DNA from: Kitagawia praeruptora
Lineage: Eukaryota > Streptophyta > Magnoliopsida > Apiales > Apiaceae
Length of the DNA: 64,000 nucleotides
Assembly: GCA_037693485.1 (NCBI GenBank)
Contig: CM075348.1
Location: forward strand, 14,676,501 to 14,740,500
Direction: 5' to 3'
Under the pieces are notes generated by a model. The model searched no databases, was not told the origin of the DNA, and saw nothing but the letters and a program-made list of their open reading frames with translations. A program made the position numbers and the translations under genes. Of this stretch, positions 46,375 through 56,620 are shown one piece after another; position 1 is the stretch's first letter, and each line of letters starts with the position of its first letter.

Positions 46375-46788
46375 CTAGAAGTTTTTACCAAAAAAAAAAA
46401 CCAGTCATTGTTATATATAACAAGGCAAAAGCAAAATTTTAAAGATATTGACACATGTAATCTTACATTGAGCATTTGCATCTGGAGAACTGTCTGGAAT
46501 GGAGCTCTCTGGAGTATAAAGAACAAGTGCAAGTTGTTGTTCTTTTTTAAAGTACAATAAACAAAGGGAGAATGGTTAATTCAGGGTTTACACAGAATAA
46601 AAGAAGATGTAAGAAGAGGTATAATAAATGATTCAATCATATAGATAATGTATATTTACCTTTATTGTTAGCTTTCATATCTTTGATTCCACTATCAAGA
46701 TTAATGACTTCAACTTCATTTTTGTTGCCAGTCAAATCTGGGAAGGAAAAAAATATCCTTATAAGTTTCTTATACTAGCTAGTATACT

Positions 46789-49254
46789 ATAATTACTATA
46801 CAAGTTTTACCTTTCTTCGAATCATCGGAATTAAGTCCAATTTGCATTTCTTCAAACTCCACTTCTTGCCAAACATACAAAAGATTATCATAGAATGTTT
46901 TGAATTCACATAGAGTGAACCAATCTTCTTTCATCTGTATGTATTCAAAGTATTAGTAGGAAACTCAGTGGGCATCTCATACATATGATTCATAAATCAT
47001 CTAACACAAATATTTACACTTAAATATTTAGCCAACATAGAATCTCATAAAGTATCTAGCACATATATCTACAATTAAACAAACGTAGAAACTCAATGAG
47101 TAGAACAGACATATATCTTACACTAAAATAACATAGAATCTCAAAAAATAACACCTCACACAAAAAAAGACAACTACAACTTACAAAAGACGGATAATCT
47201 TCTTTAATGTTGAATTGATCTGGGCACGCCATTAGGAACCGATATATATAAAAAAGGACATAAAAACCACATTCTGTTGAATCCTTTTGTTGTGGCACCT
47301 TTGGTATTCTGAATTTAATACGACGGATCAATTCATCACTTGTTTCTGGTTTTGCTTTCTTGAATATATCAGAAACAAACCTACAAAAAAATGCATAAAA
47401 AACAGTGATGAATCTATTACAAATATATGTTATATATAAATCATTTTTAATACGTCTATCTATTAAACACATACTTCCGAATGTCCGGCTCAAGATCCAC
47501 TTCCCGTTTTAGCAAGGGATCTAGTAGTAACATGAACGGAGGTGTGTCTGAATTGAAGTCTTTGTTAAAGTTGCAAAGTATTAGCAGACTCCAATGATTC
47601 CTGAACAATTCACAAATTAAAATGGTAACTACCATAGAAATATATGCCACTTTAAATATATGCAACAGTGATCATTACTAAGAAAAAGTGAATTTGAATG
47701 GAAACATTGAACACTTACGATAAGCAGATAGGAACAAATACATATCTTCTTTCCAAGCAACCAAAGTTCAGCATCCACTTCAGTATACCTTTTTGATTGT
47801 GTCCTTCTACAAATCCTTTGAAAAATAACGAGTCAACGCACACACAGGAGTACGTGAGAGTAATAGGAAGCCTGTTAAATACAGTTCTAGAAAGAAAAAA
47901 AAAAGTCAGTATGATTAGTTAAAAATTTCTGATTAAATACAAACCATGTTCTTCAAAGTTTATGGTTCATACTCTACGTGTGTATCGAAGTCTATGGTGC
48001 TCAATTGCTCACTATTTTTCCTTACTAGTCGTCGTCTCTGACCGGTTCTTGTTTTAGTTGAATGCTTTATTCTTCTTGCACTTAGTCGTAAACCAGATCT
48101 TCTACCTAATACATAACAAGAAGGAATAATCAATTTACAATGATGTATAACAGGCATATTAATATATGGTCAAACAAGAAATTCATAAAAAAACACCTCA
48201 CACAAATATTTACAAAGAATCAACAAAAAACAAAACCAATTATAAATATCTCATCTCTAATACAAATAGAATCTTATGCATAGAATGTGATATAGCATCT
48301 AGAACAAATATAATCCAATCAACTGTTTATGCTTGGTTTGGTTTACAAGTAGTTATAGTTATAGTTAATACAAGTAGCATAGTCAATATGACAATCCAAT
48401 AAACAGCAAAAGCACAACAAAGGTAGTACATAACTACATATATACAATCGAGAACCACATTAAACACTTGCAATTGAACAAACTTAGAATCTCAATTAGC
48501 TTTACAATATCGAGCTATAAGATTCACTTAATTGTAAATCTTACACAACCAACTACATAATTTTTGACAGATATTCAAATATACATACTGAATCAAAGAC
48601 TCCAAGCTAAAGAGAATAGAATCTAACATAGCATCTACTATATATATAACAAAATCAAACAGACATAGACACTAACTGAGCATCTTAGACATATTATCTA
48701 CATTTAATATAACATATAATATCATAAAGAATCTCACCTAATCTCAGATTCATCAAATACTTTCAAGTGGAAAAACTTATAATCTCATAAACATTTCACT
48801 TAATAAATTTATATTGGAGCTATAAATTTCACTTAGTAAGAAGTATCACATAACCTACTATAGAACTTTACACAGAAACTTAAATATATATATTTTTAAT
48901 TAAAGAATCTAACAAAGCATCTTATACTAAAAAACAAAAAATTTCTACAAATAAAATTAGATAGTGCATATGTATTATTCGTAGAATCTCATGTAGCATC
49001 TAATAAACAAATCAAAAATAAAACAAAAAACAAATACTTATTCAACATATATCTTAAATTAAAAAACTACACAGAATCTCACAAACCAGTTCAAACAAAT
49101 ATTGTACACCAAAACAAAGACCTTATCTCGCACAAAATGTCACTGACATACATATAAATTCAAAAAAAAAGTAGAATCTCACATAGAAATAAGTATCAAA
49201 CTGTAGAATCACAAAATGAAAGAAAATAACTATATTACCTGTTCGAGAATGCAT
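46789..49254 (-). CDS. ULP2-like C48 SUMO protease carried by the MULE
   Basis: Cysteine protease domain that in its relatives removes SUMO from proteins in the nucleus. Exons in phase from ATG 49,254: 49254-49239, 48105-47973, 47886-47719, 47600-47475, 47380-47185, 46934-46811. The order of landmarks follows host ULP2-type proteases: ERRYVFVPICLS, NHWSLLIL (catalytic His), LLLDPLL (Asp), LEPDIRKFVSDIF, VPKVPQQKDSTECGFYVLF (Gln and Cys), EDYPSFMKEDWF. All catalytic residues are intact. If the last exon is not spliced it ends at TAG 46,789. If spliced it runs on in phase through small exons 46737-46660 and 46541-46467 into the second protease block, a fusion of about 1,330 aa. It starts just inside the right TIR and reads inward. 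It differs clearly from the second C48 domain, so it looks like an independent capture from a host ULP gene. Confidence 0.75.
46980..49235 (-). repeat. Degenerate TAGAATCT/TAGCATCTA repeats in introns and right subterminal region
   Basis: Many imperfect copies of TAGAATCTMAYRWAGCATCTA and ATATCTACAATCAAAC-like words, at irregular spacing, fill the introns and the long first intron (48,106-49,238). No unit is sharp enough for exact period calling. See the finding on motif polarity. Confidence 0.6.
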
Positions 49255-49726
49255 TTTCCGAGTTTAATCCTTACTCGAATCTTCAATTAACCACTTGATT
49301 TTACCTAAAATAAGATATTATAACATTATTCTGACATGCATTTGCTATAGAATCGAAAATTATCATATTCAAACTCTAATATCTTGTAATTTCGTAGAAA
49401 TTTCAATTAATTTAAGATTTCATGAAAAATTACCTCGATGAAGCTAGAATCTCAAAGAGAATCTTCAAATTACCGGTACAGATGCCACAACTTTACGATT
49501 TCTTACTAATTTTCAGCTGTTTTTCAATTTGAAAAAGGGAAGAATGTGTATTCTTTCCGTTACAGATGCTCACGCCTCTCTCGTTGTGGTCTCGAGCTTC
49601 GTGTAATGTGTCCGTATAGTCTGTTGTGCTTGTAAGTGTTTTTTGTTAATTATTACATTTTAATTACCATTATGCCCTTATCTATCTTCTAATCTTGAGC
49701 GTCCGTTTCTTTAATGGTAGAGATTG

Positions 49727-49769
49727 GTGTTCTTTATTGTTCTTTATTTAAAGTGTTCTTTATGGAGTG

Positions 49770-49772
<3 letters not shown>
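49727..49772 (-). repeat. Right TIR of the large MULE
   Basis: Inverse of the left TIR. The outermost bases (GTTACACTCC on the minus strand) differ from the left end (GGCCTTTGCTCC), so the ends have diverged slightly. Confidence 0.85.

Positions 49773-49815
<43 letters not shown>
49773..49815. repeat. (TA)n microsatellite, right flank of the MULE
   Basis: More than 20 TA units, matching the (TA)n tract on the left side (33,030-33,059). It is probably the split target of the insertion. Confidence 0.85.
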
Positions 49816-49818
<3 letters not shown>

Positions 49819-49936
49819 ATATAATTTGTAAGATGTATATTAATACATAAGAAATTCATTTCAGTTATAAAAATTAATTAATTATATATTGACAACTCAA
49901 CTGTAAGAGCATCTTCAATGGGGAAAAACACTTAGG

Positions 49937-50428
49937 GCCTGTTTGGCAACTCATTTTCTGACCAACTTATGCCTTAAAAGTTGATAAGTCCTTATGGGGG
50001 GTGTTTGCCAAAATAAGTTTTGACTCAACTTATAACTTATAATCACATAAGTTGAATGTTAGGAAATCCTAACATTCAACTTATGCTTATAACTTATTTC
50101 TCGATATACGCAATATATAATATCCTTCAAATCTTCAAAATTATATATCTCTCGATCCATTCATTTGAAAATTGATACGTATATCTCAAATTTCTCTACT
50201 CATCGAGATCTATTCATTGACATCCATTGTTATATATAAAAAACAAATATTTTGAAAATTATAGAAAAAAGTTAACTTATAAGTTCTGATTTACCCAAAC
50301 AGTTTACTGATTATAAGTTCTGATTTACCAAACACTTTACTGACTTATAAGTTATGCTCTACTTATCACTTATATGACATAAGTGGTTATAAGTCATAAA
50401 CTACATTTTTTAAGATACCCCAAACACC
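49937..50428. mobile_element. hAT-like MITE, 492 bp
   Basis: It begins GCCTGTTTGGCAACTC and ends GATACCCCAAACACC, an imperfect inverted repeat. The 8-bp duplication CACTTAGG flanks it (49,929-49,936 and 50,429-50,436). The interior is rich in AACTTATAAGT words and has no coding frame. The 8-bp duplication supports hAT. Confidence 0.85.
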
Positions 50429-50436
50429 CACTTAGG

Positions 50437-51524
50437 CACTTAGCTAAAAGTCTAGGTGAAATACCTTAAATAAAAATTATAGTTTGCACTCCAACGATAT
50501 ACCTTACAGGTTCAGCGAATATTATTTTAGTCAACCATTTTTAGCCAACCCGCTCTAACACTCTTTTTTTTTTTTTTAATATCCATGCATGCACTCTGGT
50601 TTCTATTATTAAACTAATTAACAGTCCAAAATTTCGGAAAATCAAATCTTTATTTTTGGATGACCCATAGTGCCGCCGCACTTAACAATGAAAATTCATT
50701 AGTAAACTTAAATCATTTGCCACTTGCTAATTTTCCTTTTTTTGTTCGCGAATAAATCAGAAAAGTAGGACTAGGTTGTCAATATGTAACAGCCTATCTA
50801 CCGAAATTTATTTAAAAAAATCTGTACACGTTCTACAGAAATTATAACAAAATCGATTATGTCTGCAAAGGACAGTAACATGTGAGATGCGTCCAAATTT
50901 TAACACTCTTGTCTTGTATCTGTTGTCTTATTTAAATTTTTTCCACACAAGAGTCTTCACTTAGTTGTTTTTTGGTCTAATTATGAAGAGAAGATAAGAG
51001 AATGAAATGAATAATTTTATTTCTTTTTCAACTTGTATTCCACAATATTTTCATGAGATAAAAGAAAAGATTGGGAAAGAATAGCTTACAATAGTTACTC
51101 CCAAAATGGGATGATTGAAACATGTTCTTTAAAATAAATTCGATCCGGACACAATGGAATATCTCAAGTGATAAGAAAATTAGTTTTTATTATTTCGGAT
51201 TATGCTCATTACAAAGGAGATGAATGACACATCCACATGTTCACAAGGCCATAAATGTTTATACTAGAGGAAACACTCGTGCGACCAGGATAATGCTATA
51301 GACTAATCTATTAAACTTTTGACTGCTGAACCAACGTCAAGTGCTTCTCATTTAATAATACAAAACTATGGCTCGTAAGCTTTTTGCACCGACAGAAAAA
51401 TGCACCGAGCATAATTTATATGCGACATATATTTGTATATTATTTAATTTCGAAAATAAAGAAATATAAGATAAATTCAAATTCAGTATCTACAGAACTT
51501 CCAAAAGAGTCTGTGTCTAAACTC
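50437..51524. other. AT-rich intergenic DNA
   Basis: About 1.1 kb in which I see no gene or element end, apart from short A and T runs. Confidence 0.5.
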
Positions 51525-51527
51525 TAA

Positions 51528-53292
51528 GGGCCTGTTTGGATCGGGGGTTGGGGAGGGATGGGTTGGGTTGGGAGGGGTTCAAATTTGACAACCCTTGTTT
51601 GGATAGAAATTTAAAATGGAGGGTTGGGTTTATAGTGGTTGGTGAGGGGTTAGGAGAGGGTTCTAATATAATGTAAATGAGGGAGCATTTCAACACCCCG
51701 ATTTGGGGTGTTGGACATGGTTGAAAAATTATTTCAATAATAAAAAAAAATATTTCCTAATAAATAACAACAATAAAAAAATATTTCTGGATCAGTATTT
51801 TTGAAAAAAATATTTCCGAACCAATATTTTGGGAAAAAATATTTTCGAACCAATATTTCGGGAAAAAATATTTCCGAACCAATATTTCGGAAAAAAATAT
51901 TTCGGGAAAAAATAATTTCGAACCAATATTTCGGGAAAAAATATTTCTGAACCAATATTTCCGAACCAAAATTTTGGGAAAAAATATTTCTGGATCAGTA
52001 TTTCAGGAAAAAATATTTCCGAACCAATATTTCGGTAAAAAATATTTTCGAAACAATATTTCGGAAATATTTTTTTCCGAACAAATATTTTGGGAAAAAA
52101 TATTTCCGAACCAATATTTCGGAAAAAATAATTTCCGAACCAATATTTCGGAAATATTTTTTTCGGAAAAAAATATTTCCGAAATATTTTTTCCCGAACC
52201 AATATTTCGGAAATATTTTTTTCCGAACCAATATTTCGGAAATATTTTTTTCGGTACCAATATTTCCGAAATATTTTTTTCCGAACCAATATTTCGGAAA
52301 TATTTTTTTCCGAACCAATATTTCGGAACCAATATTTACGAAATATTTTTTTCAGAACCAATATTTCCGAAATATTTTTTTCCGAACCAATATTTCGGAA
52401 ATATTTTTTTCCGAACCAATATTTCGGAAATATTTTTTTCGGAACCAATATTTCCGAAATATTTTTTTCCGAACCAATATTTCGGAAATATTTTTTTCCG
52501 AACCAATATTTCGGAAATATTTTTTTCGGAACCAATATTTACGAAATATTTTTTTCGGAACCAATATTTCGGAAATATTTTTTTCCGAACCAATATTTCG
52601 GAAATATTTTTTTCCGAACCAATATTTCGGAAATATTTTTTTCAGAACCAATATTTACGAAATATTTTTTCCCGAACCAATATTTCGGAAATATTTTTTT
52701 CCGAACCAATATTTCGGAAATATTTTTTTCCGAACCAATATTTCTGAAAAAAAAATTCCGAACCAATATTTCTCAAATATTTTTTTCCGAACCAATATTT
52801 TCGAAATATTTTTTTCCGAACCTTTTTTTCGAAAATTTTTTTTCCAAAATATTCGTTCAGAAATATTTTTTCAGAAATATTGGTTCGGTAATATTTTTTC
52901 CTAAAATACTGATCCATAAATATTTTTTTCCGAAATATTGGTTCGGAAATATTTTTTTCCGAAAGATTGGTTCTGAAGTATTTTTTTCCGAAATATTGAT
53001 TGAGAAATTTTTTTTCCCGAAATATTGGTTCGGAAATTTTTTTTCCGAAATTTTTTTTTCGAAAATATTGATTTGAAAATATTTTTTCGCAAAAAAATAA
53101 TAATTAATTATATTATAACCCTTCTCAACCTAATCATCCATCCAAACAAGGTAAGGGTTGAACCCTTCATTACTCAACCCTTACATCCAAACATGGTAAG
53201 GGTTCAACCCAACCCATCCCTTCCCAACCTAACCCATCCCATTCTAACCCAACCCAACCCATCCCTCCCCAACCCTCAATCCAAACAGGCCC
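51528..53292. mobile_element. Tourist-like (PIF/Harbinger) element filled with a minisatellite, 1,765 bp
   Basis: Ends GGGCCTGTTTGGATCGGGGG and (reverse-complemented) GGGCCTGTTTGGATTGAGGG are inverted repeats that continue inward as GGGTTGGG-rich arms of about 100-150 bp. A 3-bp duplication, TAA, lies at 51,525-51,527 and 53,293-53,295, as in Tourist/PIF elements. The core (51,781-53,095) is a minisatellite, described separately. No transposase. Confidence 0.8.
51781..53095. repeat. 29-bp minisatellite with inverting modules
   Basis: The unit is a 17-bp module CCGAACCAATATTTCGG plus a 12-bp A/T module AAATATTTTTTT. The first module keeps one orientation through the left and middle and flips at about 52,850. 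The A/T module is reversed (AAAAAAATATTT) in the left third and forward in the middle and right. The unit length is not a multiple of three and it has almost no stop in any of six frames, so the long open frames here (up to 257 codons, both strands) are artefacts of the repeat. Confidence 0.9.
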
Positions 53293-53295
53293 TAA

Positions 53296-56200
53296 AGAGT
53301 GAGTATTGATTATCCAGCATCCTATGCTATTTAAGTATGGCACACTTCGGACAGGGTGTCAATGGTGAGATACTGGCATACTGAGATGCAGAGTTTCACG
53401 AGGGATAACACACGCACATATACTGGTGTAGTGGTGTCTCTCTGTGTGTTTATGCAAGGACACATACAACTAACGTTGTAATGCCTCTTCCTACATACTA
53501 TTTGAAAACACTTTAAAGATTAAAGTACGCGAGAATTTAATGTCTGTAGATCATGTAGTGCAACAATATTACACACGACTCGAATCCAGTCCAGTTCGCA
53601 AATTAATTTACGGGGACATAATCCAAAAATGAGAAAGAAAAATGAATCAGTCATCCCGAAAACAATTTCATCCTCGTATACATGAATAGCTAATTTATTT
53701 ATCAATAATATCTTGAACCGAAATTTATTGATTCACAAAACAAACACAAATCTAAACCCGAAAATCGGGACAAAATCAGCTGTGTGACATAAGTGTTGGT
53801 TGTAGGGAGAATCCGATGTCAAGTTTCACACAATTAGACAAGTGAGTCAATGTTTTCACGGGAATGGTGATTTGTAGATTCTCACAAAAACTCTCCCTCA
53901 CACACATACAATAATGTACGCACTTACTAGTTTCAACATTCTTCTTGCAGTTCTGTCCTCTTGTTTCTAACAGAATTTAACACATCTAAGTCTGTTGGCA
54001 CACATACCAATTTCCAAATCCAATTTAAATTTATATTAAGTACTTTAAAATCCATATATTTTACGAAAATTTAATAAAAAAGATCTTTGGCCAGAGGACC
54101 TGACTACCAGACTCATCCTTAGAGCAGGGCCATAAAAAATATGATAAAACCACTGCATATGAATGTTGTGATTTGTGACTACGGGCGACAGACGGATGAA
54201 TGCACTTTTCTAGCTATATGATAACATGGTCAGGGTGCATAATGCGGCAGGTGCAAGTACTTCAAGAAGATGATACAAAAGAGCATTACTTTTTGTTAGT
54301 GATGTATGTTTATAAACATCTGGACAGCTACTCACTAAATGCACTTAGCAGAAGACGGTGCTTGATTAATAAAATCAAACGTGTTGCTTTTAGATTTACT
54401 TTTAACTACTCATTAAGCATTAGATAAGTGAGGGACATGTTACAATGAATGTACTAGCAACTTTGATTAATTTATACAAAAATAAACAAAAAGTAAAAAA
54501 TGTATGGGAGACGAGGAAAACGTATGGAAGCGATACTCAAAGAAAATCAATGACAAATCTGATCAACCTCAATCCTGAATACTTGAGATTTTCTTAACTA
54601 ATCATCTTCCTAGGGGTTAACTGTTTAAATTAAAAAAAAGGAATGTAAACTAGTTCAATGCAGCATATACACATGAACATTGTAAGAGCTGAAGTGAGGT
54701 GACATGTAAAGTTAGGTCTTTCACAGATTATCTGTCCTTGTGTCATTGATGTTCTCTTACCAAGTCAAAAAAATATACTACAATGATGATTCTCTTGCTG
54801 AATAGCCATGGGGATCGGGCTAAGTCACTGCATCATTATAAACTGTCGCACTCCTCTGGATTTCTGAATACTTTTCAACGAAAAGGCTGGTGCAGAATTC
54901 TAGTCTGTCATATTAATGATTACCTAAAGTATTAAGCAGCAATTTTAATAGATAATCTCCTAAATTAGCTTATTTCTGCGAAGTAGGTAGACCAGATCCA
55001 TCTGCACTCCATTTCTATAAAACTAATACACTTCCTGTTCATCAAATTTTGTGTCATATCACCTAACCTATAAGCTTCTACCCATCTCTGTCTTGAAACT
55101 AATAAAGTTGCACAAATCCATAAAACACATTCTAACAGAACTAGATTAATAGTGCACACACATATTATCTAGTTCTGTCTTTCTGTTAAAATTTAGCGAT
55201 TTCTGATTTTCATTTCCCTGCAATTTTCAGGCATTAACTTCTAGCAATATCATAACAATAAAGCTAATAAACATTGCACCCCTCGATGTCACATTGAACC
55301 TCAATATTCATTTTGGTCGCATTGAGCTTCCTATTTTAAAACCTAACCAATCAAATTCTGCATTTATTTTCAGCTTCCGTCTAATCATTAGCCATAAACA
55401 GAGTATACAAGTCCTTTCCTATATATAATTCACATAACCAGCAAGCTATTAAGAATTTCAATGAGAAGAAATATGCAATGATACAATATATAGTAGTAAT
55501 ATTTTTGAATAAATTATTACCAATAATAAATATCTAAACACCTCAAATAGAAAACGACCTGAGTTTCTTTCTTCTCACAACAAAATGTTCCATGTTCAAA
55601 AGTTTTAGAAGATAAGATAGCATAACCCAAAAAAACGGATCTTTGGTACCATTCCAATTAGCATGGCTATTAAAATTCACATAGTACAGCCTCCCCAATA
55701 AAAATATAATTGTTGCATATAAGTTTACAAAAAATATATATAAACAAAAAATCTCAAGCAATCCAAAAGTGGCCTCAACTTCTAAGAAATGAGATGATAC
55801 TTTTACTGTATGGGGTCACTTATATTTTTATCCTTCAATTTTCCTATTTATCTTGGGGATAAGGAAAATGATGAAATGCTCTTAAACTTTAATGCAAAGT
55901 CTTGTTTTTTTTGCAAGTATATTACAAATGAAAAAGAGATTTATATTATTTGTTCTGCAAGGTTTTCATGCTTAGTTAATGATTATTGTATAGAAGAAGA
56001 GCAAAAGTAACTTGAGAGTGTAAACTCTGCAGATTTTAAAATCATGGCATACATGTGAATGCTTCCCATCTAACTTGTAAGATAAACGGCCCTCTATTCT
56101 GAACCTACATGATCCTCGATAATAAATATATCAATTCTCCCTTATTTCAATATAGTGAGATACACATATCCTACTTTAGAGTTTAGACCCAACCCTTATC

Positions 56201-56600
56201 TCAATATAAATAATTGCCCTATATCGATATAAGTGAAAAAGACGCAGCTTCACATTTATGTAAGGGGAAAAAAAGTGCAGGCTCAACTTCCCATTTTGGA
56301 AGCTCTAACTATGTTAAATTATAAGTGAAGTCTACAGGTCACTCGCATATAGAGCCACACATGTATTAATATAAGAAGGAAAACTGAATAACTATAAGAG
56401 ATGGACTAGGCTTAATGTGTTACAAACATGAATATTGGTACAAACGAAAAACTACTCAAGGTACAGATAGTAGATACCATTGCATAAGCTCAGAAAGATT
56501 GAAAGACATGAGTAAAAGACGCCTAACCTCTCAAGTTAGACACTAACTTCTTAGCAGAGTACAGACTTAACGGACCAGGAACACTTGAAATATATCCAGC
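53296..56600. other. Intergenic DNA, no gene seen
   Basis: About 3.3 kb of AT-rich sequence downstream of the HhH gene's stop codon. I find no coding region with motifs, no transposon terminus and no RNA gene. Short frames are open by chance. Confidence 0.5.
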
Positions 56601-56620
56601 AGCAAGTTTGCATGAATACT

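Larger units (their letters stand above)
33060..49772. mobile_element. Autonomous-type Mutator-like element with FAR1 transposase and two C48 proteases
   Basis: The inverted ends read GCTCCATAAAGAACACTTTT on the left and, reverse-complemented, ACTCCATAAAGAACACTTTA on the right, followed by AAATAAAGAACAATAAAGAACA on both sides (TIR about 40-50 bp). Both ends lie in (TA)n tracts (33,030-33,059 and 49,773-49,815), so the target was an AT microsatellite and the 9-bp duplication is hidden in it. Inside are a FAR1-type transposase gene (plus strand), a 105-aa orphan ORF, and a long minus-strand locus with two C48 protease domains. MULEs with ULP-like genes are known (Kaonashi-type); two different C48 domains in one element is unusual. 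Confidence 0.85.

Noticed and set aside
51792..52747. Long open frames (247-257 codons) on both strands
   Set aside because: They follow the 29-bp minisatellite unit, which lacks stops in most frames; the products are pure repeat.
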